From Siccirubricoccus phaeus (GTDB lineage Bacteria > Pseudomonadota > Alphaproteobacteria > Acetobacterales > Acetobacteraceae), in contig NZ_SRXO01000022.1 of assembly GCF_008360935.1 (NCBI RefSeq), forward strand, positions 43,595 to 107,594: DNA of 64,000 nucleotides. Reading direction: 5' to 3'. This document shows, piece by piece, positions 17,109 to 24,712 of the stretch. The notes beneath the pieces are model-generated. The model ran no database searches. It worked only from the letters and a program-made list of their open reading frames with translations, and was not told where the DNA came from. The position numbers were made by a program, and so were the translations under genes. Positions within the stretch are counted from its first letter, which is position 1. Each line of letters begins with the position of its first letter.

Positions 17109-17155
17109 GAGCAGATCGCCGGAGGGCGGCATCGCCCGGAGGCGTGAAGCTGCTC
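17109..17155. mobile_element. 47-bp TA-flanked palindromic mini-element
   Basis: Lies between TA at 17107-17108 and TA at 17156-17157. Ends are GAGCAG and CTGCTC, with an inner dyad GATCGCCGGAGGGCG/CGCCCGGAGGCG. A partial copy (CGCCGCAGGGCG to GGAGGCGTGAATCACG) lies at 36069-36105. Probably a second type of the same class of miniature element. Confidence 0.6.
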
Positions 17156-17171
17156 TACCATCCATAAGCTA

Positions 17172-17209
17172 GAGCGGTTTCGCGCTGCACAGTCAGCGTG
17201 AAACCGCTC
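17172..17209. mobile_element. 38-bp TA-flanked palindromic mini-element
   Basis: Flanked by TA on both sides (17170-17171 and 17210-17211). The 16-bp terminal inverted repeats GAGCGGTTTCGCGCTG and CAGCGTGAAACCGCTC are near perfect around a 6-bp centre. It sits 90 bp upstream of the patatin gene and could also act as a hairpin in RNA. Confidence 0.6.
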
Positions 17210-17299
17210 TAGCGGCACCGCCGCCAACGGGCAGCGCCCCCATGGCCCGCCGCCCCCGCTTCCGCTTATCCTGCCGCCGATACGGCAGGAGGCCGGCCG

Positions 17300-19564
17300 A
17301 TGCCCGAGGCGGAGACCGATTGGCTGGTGGAATACGGGCCGCTGCTCTGGCTGCTCGGCTCCTTTCTCCTGGTCGGCGTGCTGGCCGGCTCGGTCGGGCT
17401 GCGGCGGGCCATCTGGCATGCGCGGGTGCCCGCCGCCTTCGCCGTCATCGCCTGCTTCGCCCTGGCGGGGCCGGAGCAGACCCGCTTCCTGCTCGCCGGC
17501 ATCGACGGCCCGGGCCGCATCCTGGCGCTGCTGGCGGCGGTGCTGCTCACCGGCATCGGCGCCTGGTTCTGGGCGCGCTGGTCCCTGAACCTCGCCTGGC
17601 AGGCGGCGCTGCCGGGGGTGGAGGAGGTGTGCCGGAGCTGGTGGTGGAGCGCCCTGCCGCGCATCATCGCCGTGGCGCCGGCCGTCGCCGCGCTGCTCTG
17701 CCTGTTCCTCGCCCGGCGCATGCTGGACACCTGGGTGGCCCTGGCCCTGCTGGTCGGGCTGGTGGCGGTCGGCGCCGCGCTCGTCGCCCTTGCCGTCTTC
17801 CGGCGCAGCGTGCTGCGCGGCCATGCGGCGCGGCGGCTAGGCCGCCGTATCAGCCTCTCCGGCGTGCTGGCGGATGAGGCGCTGCAGCTCCGCGCGCCGG
17901 CGCGGCCGGTGGGCCTCGGCGCCTGGCTTTCCCTGGCCCGCGATTGCCTGCCCTTCGACCTGCCGCTGATCCGCCCGCTGCTGGTCGCCTTCCTGCTGGC
18001 CATCGCCAGCGTGCTGGTCGGCGTCGCCTGGCCCAGCGACCTGGCCCAGGCGGTCGGCGCCGCCCCCACCGCGCTGTTCGGCCTGGCCGCGCTGCTGACG
18101 CTGCTGGCGGCGCCGGTGGGGCTGGTGGCGGCGGCCTGGCGCTGGCCGGCGATGTTCTTCCTGCTGCTCCTCATCCTCGGCGCCGCCGGCGTCACCGTGA
18201 ACACGCTGGTGCGGCACGGCGATCAGCCCGCCCCGCGACGGCCGGAGCTGGCAACGGCCGCCGCCTGGTGGCTGCAGCATTGCGCCATGCCGGAGGGCCC
18301 GCAGCGGGTGATCCGCGCCATGGTCGTCGCCAATGCCGGCGGGGCCAGCCGCGCCGCGCTCTGGACCGCCGCGGTGATGGGCGCGCTGGAGACGCGGCTG
18401 GGGATGCAGCCCGGGCAGCATCTCTTCGCCATCAGCGGCATCTCCGGCGGGGCGCTGGGGTCGGCCGCCTATGTCGCGACGCTCGACCAGTCCGGGTTGC
18501 GCTGCGGCGCCACGCAGGAGGCCGGGGCGCGCGACCGGCGGCTGCAGCGGCTGCGGAAGGGGCTGGGGCAGGATTTCCTGGCGCCGCCGCTCGCCGGGCT
18601 GTTCCTCGGCGACGGGGTCTGGCGGATCTTCGGCCCGGTTTCGGCGCTGGCCGGCTGGGTGGGGCTGTGGCCCGCGGACCGCAGCGTGCGGCTGGAACAG
18701 GCCTGGGAAGCCGCCTTCGGCGAGCAGGACGGGGCCGGGCTGGCGGCGCCGCTGATCGCCCGCAGCGTGTCGAAGGCGGGGGAGCCGCTGCTGCCGCTGC
18801 TGCTCACCGGCGGCACGCATCAGGAAAGCGGGCGGCTGGCGGTGACGGCGCCGGTGGATCTGCGCCGGGCGCTGCCGGAGGTGATCGACGTGGTGGCGAC
18901 GCTGGATGCCGACCTGCCCTTCTCCGTCGCCGCCAGCAACAGCGCGCGCTTCCCCTATGTGACCGCGCCCGGCCTGCTGCGGAACCGGCGGGAAGAGGCC
19001 TTCGGCCAGCTCGTCGATGGCGGCTACCACGACAACCAGGGCGCCGTCGCCGCCCGCGCCGCGGCGGAGGCGCTGGCCCAGGCGCATGCGCGGCTGCTGG
19101 AAGCGGGCAGGCTGACGGGGACGCGGCTGGAGCTGTTCGTCGTGCAGGTGCTGAGCGACCCGGAGCTCAAGCGGGACGAGCTGCCCCGCTGCGGCCCGGA
19201 AGCGCCCGGCTTCCAGCCGGTGGTGCAGGAGGCGAAGGCGGCGCCGAGCCGCCCCTCGGCGCTGGATTTCCTCACCTCGCCGGTCGGCGCGCTGGCGGCG
19301 GTGCGGGGGGAGCGGGCGAATGGCGGGGCGCTGGAGATGGCCCGGCGCTATTGCGGCGGGGCGGGGCAGCATTTCGCGGTCTTCGCGCTGGGGGTGGGGC
19401 CGGAGGGGGTGAAGCCGCCGCTCTCCTGGGTGCTGAACCAGGCGGTGCGGGGGGCGATCACCGCGCCCGGCCTTGCGGGTTTCGACCAGCCCGGCACCAG
19501 CCAGGGCAATGCGGAGGAGCTGGAAAGGCTGGCCGGGGAGTGGCAGGCCGCGCTGGTGCCTTGA
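17300..19564 (+). CDS. membrane-anchored patatin-like phospholipase
   Basis: 754 aa. The first 310 residues hold roughly eight hydrophobic helices (the first near 13-32). A cytoplasmic patatin-like domain follows: a glycine-rich loop (VVANAGGASRAALW, near 340), the nucleophile elbow GISGG with catalytic Ser near 380, and the second member of the dyad in VDGGYHDNQG (Asp near 572). Patatins cleave acyl chains from phospholipids. An N-terminal multi-helix membrane domain on a patatin is less common than soluble or beta-barrel forms. ATG 17300 has a strong CAGGAGG site 8 nt upstream. The gene stands alone. Membrane topology and substrate are inferred. Confidence 0.85.
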   Translation: MPEAETDWLVEYGPLLWLLGSFLLVGVLAGSVGLRRAIWHARVPAAFAVIACFALAGPEQTRFLLAGIDGPGRILALLAAVLLTGIGAWFWARWSLNLAWQAALPGVEEVCRSWWWSALPRIIAVAPAVAALLCLFLARRMLDTWVALALLVGLVAVGAALVALAVFRRSVLRGHAARRLGRRISLSGVLADEALQLRAPARPVGLGAWLSLARDCLPFDLPLIRPLLVAFLLAIASVLVGVAWPSDLAQAVGAAPTALFGLAALLTLLAAPVGLVAAAWRWPAMFFLLLLILGAAGVTVNTLVRHGDQPAPRRPELATAAAWWLQHCAMPEGPQRVIRAMVVANAGGASRAALWTAAVMGALETRLGMQPGQHLFAISGISGGALGSAAYVATLDQSGLRCGATQEAGARDRRLQRLRKGLGQDFLAPPLAGLFLGDGVWRIFGPVSALAGWVGLWPADRSVRLEQAWEAAFGEQDGAGLAAPLIARSVSKAGEPLLPLLLTGGTHQESGRLAVTAPVDLRRALPEVIDVVATLDADLPFSVAASNSARFPYVTAPGLLRNRREEAFGQLVDGGYHDNQGAVAARAAAEALAQAHARLLEAGRLTGTRLELFVVQVLSDPELKRDELPRCGPEAPGFQPVVQEAKAAPSRPSALDFLTSPVGALAAVRGERANGGALEMARRYCGGAGQHFAVFALGVGPEGVKPPLSWVLNQAVRGAITAPGLAGFDQPGTSQGNAEELERLAGEWQAALVP

Positions 19565-19679
19565 GTCCGACACCCTGCGGATTCCGGTCGCATGCCCACG
19601 GGGCGGCTCGCTGACCGGCCCGAGCCTGCGCGGGATCGGGGCCGCTGCCATCGGGCCACCGGCGCTTGTTCAATGCCGG

Positions 19680-19724
19680 CCTGCCTGCGAATTCGCCGGC
19701 AATCCGGCGAAATTCGCAGGCAGG
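19680..19724. repeat. long hairpin after the patatin gene
   Basis: An inverted repeat of about 20 bp with one bulge: CCTGCCTGCGAATTCGCCGG pairs with CCGGCGAAATTCGCAGGCAG around CAAT. The flanking text (GGACACTCAGCCCTGGTCCGC) resembles the ends of the 118-bp units at 36126-36359, so it may belong to the same family. It could end or stabilise the patatin transcript. The rest of the 19565-19853 gap shows nothing else recognisable. Confidence 0.6.
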
Positions 19725-19853
19725 ACACTCAGCCCTGGTCCGCGCAGATGGAAGCGCGGGTCATGGCCTGCTTTCATGCTCCGGCGCGTGGTTCAGGCCC
19801 CCGGATGGACGATCGCGCGCCGGGGGAACCCACCGAAAGGGAGGAGACGGAGA

Positions 19854-20144
19854 ATGAGCGCCTATCTCATCGCCAATATCCGGGTGAAGGACCCGGGGAA
19901 ATTCGCCGAGTACCGCGACAAGGTGGCGCCGCTGATCGCCGCCCATGGCGGGCGCTACCTGATCCGCGGCGGGGCGCTGACGCCGCTGGAGGGCGCGGCG
20001 GTGTTCGACCGGGTGGTGGTGCTGGAATTCCCGGACATGGCGAAGCTGCGCGGCTTCTATGAGAGCGCCGAATACGCGCCGCTGATTGCGCTGCGCCAGT
20101 CGGCGAGCGAGGGGGAGGTGGCGCTGGTGGAGGGGTATGGCTGA
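19854..20144 (+). CDS. DUF1330 family protein
   Basis: 96 aa alpha/beta ferredoxin-like fold, start MSAYLIANIRVKDPGKFAEY, then GGRYLIRGGALTPLEG and VVLEFPDMAKLRGFYESAEY, all typical of DUF1330. These small dimeric-barrel proteins have no proven function. ATG 19854 is preceded by GGGAGGAGACGGAG. Stand-alone gene. Confidence 0.92.
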   Translation: MSAYLIANIRVKDPGKFAEYRDKVAPLIAAHGGRYLIRGGALTPLEGAAVFDRVVVLEFPDMAKLRGFYESAEYAPLIALRQSASEGEVALVEGYG

Positions 20145-20149
20145 GGTTG

Positions 20150-20305
20150 GGGAGACATCCCCGCCCCGACCCTCCCCCGCAGGCGGGGGAGGGAGCAGGC
20201 AGGCTGAGCCTGCCAACTCGGCACGGCCTTCACCCGCCGGCGGAGGTGCAGGAGGCAGCGCCTCCTGCCGGGGGCTGGCGGCACTGCCGCCAACGGGCGA
20301 GGCCG
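20150..20305. repeat. G/C-block repeat between DUF1330 and gcrA (convergent)
   Basis: Holds CCTCCCCCGCAGGCGGGGGAGG (a hairpin), CAGGCTGAGCCTG, GGAGGCAGCGCCTCC and GGCGGCACTGCCGCC. These short dyads could act as transcript ends for both flanking genes. Confidence 0.6.
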
Positions 20306-20309
20306 CCGG

Positions 20310-20813
20310 TTACGCCGCGTCCTCGCGCCGGTCCCGCACCTTCACATAGGCCAGCGCCGCATGCTCGGCGCAATAGGGCTTCCCGGTCAGCGCGCTTTCC
20401 GTGCAGAAGCGGAAGCCGCTGGTGCCCGGCTCGCCGATCGGCCAGCAGCAGGTGCGGCCGGTGGCGCGCGGGAAGGGCCGCACCACCGCGGCGGGGGCGG
20501 GCGGCGCCACCGGGGCAGGCCGCGGCGCCGCGGCGGCCGGCATCGCCGGGCGCTGCTCCAGCCGCCGCATCGGCGGGGCCATGGGCGCGCGCGGCGCGGC
20601 CATGGGAGCCTGCGGCCGCGGCGGCGCCACCGGCTTCGGTCGCGGCGTGGCGTCGCGGCGGATCGGGCTCGGCCGGGCCGGCAGGTTCAGGCGATGCGCC
20701 TTACCGACCACCGCATTCTTCGAAATGCCCATGCGGCGGCCGATTTCGGCGGTGGACAGGCCCTCATCCCAGAAGGCGCGCAATTGGTCGATGGCTTCCG
20801 CTGTCCAGTCCAT
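20310..20813 (-). CDS. gcrA: GcrA cell-cycle regulator
   Basis: 167 aa. The N-terminal HTH (MDWTAEAIDQLRAFWDEGLS, then TAEIGRRMGISKNAVVGKAH) is the GcrA signature. A Pro/Ala-rich linker (about 48-115) leads to a C-terminal part with TCCWPIGEPG, FRFC and YCAEHA. In Caulobacter, GcrA binds sigma70 RNA polymerase and activates promoters holding GANTC sites methylated by CcrM. The length matches the family. CcrM is not in this window. The 101-bp mini-elements nearby carry GANTC sites. Confidence 0.96.
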   Translation of the reverse strand: MDWTAEAIDQLRAFWDEGLSTAEIGRRMGISKNAVVGKAHRLNLPARPSPIRRDATPRPKPVAPPRPQAPMAAPRAPMAPPMRRLEQRPAMPAAAAPRPAPVAPPAPAAVVRPFPRATGRTCCWPIGEPGTSGFRFCTESALTGKPYCAEHAALAYVKVRDRREDAA

Positions 20814-20930
20814 GTGGTGCTCCCCTGTATCGCCCCACCATATTTTGTGCCTACCAGATACGGTAGGGCAGAGCCCGGGCGGACCACAAGTTCTGGATGG
20901 CCTGGCGGCAGCGAAAATCTGTGGACAACC

Positions 20931-21655
20931 TCAACCGGGGCCGAAGAGGCGCCAGAGCAGGGGCAGCAGCAGGGCCGAGGCCAGCGCGTTCAGCCCCATG
21001 GCGAGGCCGCTGAAGGCTCCGGCCGTGGCATCCACCGAAATGGCCCGGGCGGTGCCAAGGCCATGGCTGGCGGTGCCGAGCGCCAGGCCGCGCGCCCGCA
21101 TGTCCCGCACCCGCGCGACGTTCAGCACCAGCGGGCCGAGCGCCGCGCCGGTGATGCCGCTGGCGATGACGAGCGCGGCGGTGAGGGAGGGCAGGCCGCC
21201 GATCCGCTCGGCGATGCCCATGGCGACGGGGGTGGTGACGGAGCGGGCGGCGAGGCTCGCCACCACCTCCGGCGCCGCGCCCAGGCCGAGCGCGATCAGC
21301 ACGCCGGTGGCCGCGGCGAAGAGCCCGCCGAGCAGCACGGAGGCCGCCGCCGCCCCGGCGGTGCGGCGCACCAGCCCCCATTGCCGGTGCAGCGGCACGG
21401 CCAGCGCCACGGTGGCGGGGCCGAGCAGGAAATGGACGAATTGCGCGCCCTCGAAATAGGCGCGGTAGTCGATGCCGGCGGCGAGCAGCCCGCCCGCCAG
21501 CAGCACCACGGCGAAGAGCACGGGTTGGCCAGAGGGTGGCGCCTGCACGCCAGATGCAGCCGGTGCGCCAGCAGCCAGGCAAGCAGCGTCGCGGTCAGCG
21601 CCGCCAGTGGCTCGCGCGAGAGATAGACCCAGATGGCGGCGATGTCGGGGTTCAT
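20931..21655 (-). pseudogene. lrgB: lrgB/cidB-type gene with a frameshift
   Basis: LrgB-family membrane protein, partner of LrgA in controlling murein hydrolases or exporting small acids. The frame from ATG 21655 reads MNPDIAAIWVYLSREPLAAL as far as CRRHPLANP, where the family needs PVLFAVVLLAGG. That continuation is present but in another frame. The break is at the G run 21522-21524 (plus strand): one extra G would restore a full 241-residue protein, so a one-base deletion or a sequencing error is likely. The rest (FLLGPATVALAVPL, SVTTPVAMGIAERIGG, ARGLALGTASHGLGTA) is well kept. The start overlaps the lrgA stop (ATGA). Confidence 0.82.
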
Positions 21656-22098
21656 CGCAGCCGCCGGAACAGCGCCTGGGCCAGCCGCCCGGTGGCGGCG
21701 ATGGTGAAGAGCGTGCCCGCCAGCACGGCGAGGCCGAGCGGCGCCCAGGCCTCCGCCAGCAGCGGCAGGTAGAGCGTGATCGGTTGAGGTCGAATCGACC
21801 GAAACCGTGAATCACGCGACCGAACAATGAGCTAGAGCGGGGCGGGTGAGCGCAGCTCAACCGATCCCGCTCTAGAGCACCACGCCGACGCCCGCCGGCA
21901 CGAAGAGCAGGCCGAGATTGCCGAGCAGCGCCTCCGCCGTCAGGGCGAGGGCGCCGGCGCTTCCGCCCGCCGCGCCTGCAGCCAGAGGAAGAGCAGCACC
22001 ATGCCGATGACCGGGCCGGGCACCGGCAGGTGCAGCGCCCGCACCGCCACCTCCCCCGCGAGCTGGCAGGAGAGCAGCGCGGCGAGGGCGCCGATCAC
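21652..22098 (-). pseudogene. lrgA: lrgA/cidA-type gene broken by a mini-element and a frameshift
   Basis: The GTG start at 22098 overlaps the NIPSNAP stop. The 5' part reads MIGALAALLSCQLAGEVAVR, then LPVPGPVIGMVLLFLWLQAR, the LrgA hallmark, but runs to TGA at about 21940. The expected continuation LTAEALLGNLGLLFVPAGVG is in a different frame. It is then cut after VGVVL by the 101-bp element at 21772-21872, and resumes after it as YLPLLAEAWAPLGLAVLAG to RLR. Removing the element plus one TA and fixing the shift gives about 115 residues, the usual LrgA length. The gene cannot make a normal holin-like protein. Confidence 0.85.
21772..21872. mobile_element. 101-bp TA mini-element, copy 2, inserted in lrgA
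   Basis: Ends are GAGCGTGATCGGTTGAG and CCGATCCCGCTC, flanked by TA at 21770-21771 and 21873-21874. Removing the element and one TA rejoins GTGGTGCTC-TA-CCTGCCG (minus strand), which restores the LrgA reading VVLYLPLL. This gives direct evidence that the unit moves and duplicates a TA target, as IS630/Tc1-mariner-type elements do. It has no coding capacity. Confidence 0.93.
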
Positions 22099-22430
22099 GC
22101 CCGGCCGGCCTGATAGGCCGCGAAGAAGCCGGTGGGGCGGATGATGCGGTTCTGCATGCGGATCAGCGCGCCCTGTTCCGCCACCTTGGCGAGATAGGCG
22201 GCCCAGGCCGGGTCGGCGGCCATGGCGGCGCGGCGCTTCTCGCGGTCCCCCTGGTCGGCATAGCCCCACATATGCACCACGGTGTTCAGCTCGCCTTCCA
22301 CCGTGGTGTACCAGCCGACGCAATTCCCCAGATGCTTCCGCTGCAGCGGCCAGCCCTCGGCCTCGTAGAGCGCGACGAAGTCGTTCAGCCGGTTGGGCAG
22401 GCAGGTGTAGATGCGGAGGTCGACGATCAT
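22095..22430 (-). CDS. NIPSNAP family protein
   Basis: 111 aa. The single NIPSNAP-type ferredoxin-like domain opens MIVDLRIYTCLPNRLNDFVALYE and includes VGWYTTVEGELNTVVHMWGY and a RxAxxADPAWxAYL-like stretch. Bacterial NIPSNAP proteins are small and of uncertain function. ATG 22430 is the family start; the in-frame extension upstream lies in a repeat-like sequence. The gene overlaps lrgA by 4 bp (GTGA), so the three minus-strand genes formed one operon before lrgA and lrgB decayed. Confidence 0.9.
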   Translation of the reverse strand: MIVDLRIYTCLPNRLNDFVALYEAEGWPLQRKHLGNCVGWYTTVEGELNTVVHMWGYADQGDREKRRAAMAADPAWAAYLAKVAEQGALIRMQNRIIRPTGFFAAYQAGRA

Positions 22431-22570
22431 GCGGCACGGGCTCCCGAGGCCAAGGGGCGCGGCCGATTCAGACCTTCGGGCCTGCGGCCCTTCGGGCATC
22501 GGACGCGTGTCGCGGCATCCGGTCCGGCTCCTGCCGCTCCGGATGCGCGCCGCGCATGATCCGCCGCCGC

Positions 22571-24181
22571 CTACTGCAAATCCACCGTCACCAGATCCTG
22601 GAACCAGGATTGCGCGGAGACGAAGCCGCGCACCCGGCGGGACATGGCGCGCGGGTTCAGGTCATGGACGATGTAGAGCCAGGGCGGGTTGTCCACCAGC
22701 CGCTCATGCGCCTTGGCATAGGCGGCGTCATAGGTCGCCTGGTCGCGGGCATTCTCGAGGGCGGCGAAGGCCTCCTCGAATTGCGGGTCGTTGTACTGGC
22801 CCCAATTGAAGCCGTTGGGCGGCACGAAGGCCTGCAGGAAGTAGCGCGCCGCGACCGCGGGGTCGGAGGAGGGCGAGGACGGGTTGGTGGCGGTGGAGCC
22901 GTTCAGGATGGGCGCATCCGGCCCCTGCCGCACGGCGGTCAGCAGCGTGTTCCACTCGGTCACCTCGAAGGAGACATCGACGCCGCAGGCCTCCTTCAGG
23001 TTCTGCTGCATGTACTCGTTCATCGGCAGCGGCAGCATCTGGCCGGAGCCGCTGGCGGAGATCATCACCTTGAAGCGCAGCGGCCGCTGCGGCGTGTAGC
23101 CGGCCTCGGCCAGCATTGCCCGGCCGCGGGCCGCGTCGAAGGCGTAGCGGTGCTGCGGGGTGCCGAAATGCGGGTCGGCGGGCTTCAGCCAGCCCACCGA
23201 GGGCTCCGCCGTGCCGTTCAGCAATTGCACGAGGCCGGCGCGATCGACGCAGTAATTCAGCGCCTGGCGCACCCGGATGTCGCGGAAGGGGGAGGTGGTG
23301 CCGCCCATCTGGTACAGCCAGGGCCAGACATGCGGGTAGGAGTTGGTCACCACCTGGAAGCCGCCCTGGCGCAGCCCGGGGATGGCGTCCGGCGGCGGCA
23401 CCTCGATCCAGTCCACCTGGCCGGAGCGCAGCGCGGCGAGGCGGCTATTGGCTTCGGGCACCGGCAGCAGGATGACGCGGTCGAGCTTCGGCACCCGCGC
23501 CTGGTCCCAGTAATCCGGGTTCTTCGCCAGCTCGGCGGAGACGCGCGGGGTGAAGCGCGCCAGGCGGAAGGGCCCGGTGCCGGCCGGCGGCAAGGCGGCG
23601 ACGCGCGCCCAGTCCCGCCCGCCCTGCTCGAAGCTCTGCGGGCTGGTCATCAGGATGTAGACGACCATGAAGGGGAAGTAGCTGGCGACGCGCGTCGTGC
23701 TCATCGCCACGGTGAAGTCGTCGATCTTGCGGTAGCTCGCCATCAGCGGCACGCGGGCGCGGGTGATGCCGCTGCCGGCGGGTTCGAATTGCGGGCTGTC
23801 CGTCTTGAAGTAGCGGTCGAGGTTCCAGATCACCGCATCGGCGTTGAACGCCGTGCCGTCATGGAATTTCACGTCGCGGCGGAGATGGAAGATCCAGGTC
23901 TTCGGGTCGTCGGCGGATTGCTCCCACCGCTCGGCGAGGCCGGGGCGGAGCGGCGCCGGCCGGTCGGCGCGGGAGAGATCCCAGAGCACCAGCCCCTCGA
24001 AGATCGGGTAGCCGAGGAAGCGCACGCCCTCGAAGCCGTTGTTCGGCATGCCGGTGGTGGTCGGCACGTCGGCCGCCGTCATGGCGATGCGCAGCACCTT
24101 CTGCTGCGCCTGCCCGGCCGCCGGCAGGGCGGCAAGCAGCGCGGCGAGGGCGAGGCCCCCGGCGCGGTGGAGGAAATGCAT
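22571..24181 (-). CDS. ABC transporter substrate-binding protein, peptide/opine type (SBP_bac_5)
   Basis: 536 aa. Signal peptide (LALAALLAALPAAGQA, cleavage near residue 25), then a family-5 extracellular solute-binding protein: LAERWEQSADDPKTWIFHLR, DVKFHDGTAFNADAV and VRQALNYCVDRAGLV are typical. It binds peptides, opines, nickel or similar ligands in the periplasm for import. No permease or ATPase gene is adjacent, which is unusual, so it must work with components coded elsewhere. R1 repeats lie upstream. Confidence 0.92.
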   Translation of the reverse strand: MHFLHRAGGLALAALLAALPAAGQAQQKVLRIAMTAADVPTTTGMPNNGFEGVRFLGYPIFEGLVLWDLSRADRPAPLRPGLAERWEQSADDPKTWIFHLRRDVKFHDGTAFNADAVIWNLDRYFKTDSPQFEPAGSGITRARVPLMASYRKIDDFTVAMSTTRVASYFPFMVVYILMTSPQSFEQGGRDWARVAALPPAGTGPFRLARFTPRVSAELAKNPDYWDQARVPKLDRVILLPVPEANSRLAALRSGQVDWIEVPPPDAIPGLRQGGFQVVTNSYPHVWPWLYQMGGTTSPFRDIRVRQALNYCVDRAGLVQLLNGTAEPSVGWLKPADPHFGTPQHRYAFDAARGRAMLAEAGYTPQRPLRFKVMISASGSGQMLPLPMNEYMQQNLKEACGVDVSFEVTEWNTLLTAVRQGPDAPILNGSTATNPSSPSSDPAVAARYFLQAFVPPNGFNWGQYNDPQFEEAFAALENARDQATYDAAYAKAHERLVDNPPWLYIVHDLNPRAMSRRVRGFVSAQSWFQDLVTVDLQ

Positions 24182-24712
24182 GGTCGTTCAGCTCCCGATC
24201 CCGTTCTGGGGGCGGGGCGATGCAAGGGGCGTGCAAGGGAAAGCCGGGCCGGGGCGGCAGGTTGCGCGCGAGCGCGGCGACAGGGCTGCCGGCTTCGGTG
24301 GCAGGGGCGCCGGAAAATAGGCAGAGGCAAGGCTGCCGGCATGGCCGTTGGCGGCAGTGCCGCCAACCCCGCCCATGTCCGCGAAGTTTGGAAGTCGGGG
24401 GCTTTGCCTCCCGAACCCCCCACCGGGGGCTGGACCCGGTGTGAGTTTCAGGCCCGGCGGTCGCCTCAGCCGACTCACGGCTGGGTCCGGGGGAAGCCTT
24501 CCCTCGGCGGCGGTGCAGGGTCGCGGGCACTGCCCGCGACGACCTCCTGCCGGGGGCCTGGGGGCAAGGCCCCCAGTCTTACTCGGCCGATTTCACCTCT
24601 TTATCGCTCAACTTCGCACCTGTGGGCCCCAGCCCCGAACCCCGGTCCGATTTGTCAGGCCCGGCATCCGAACCCGCCGATTGACGGCAGGGTCCCCGGG
24701 GACGCCCCATCC
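24182..24712. repeat. two R1 G/C-block repeats in a 531-bp gap
   Basis: From about 24340 to 24710 there are two R1 copies in a row. Each has a GACCCCGG/GAACCCCGG block, a TGAGTTTCAGGCCCG-like or GATTTGTCAGGCCCG-like stretch, and a CCGACTCACGG-like or CCGATTGACGG-like stretch. The first is followed by GGGGGAAGCCTTCCC and the second by GGTCCCC. The part next to the SBP start (24182-24330) shows nothing clear. No gene. Confidence 0.7.
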
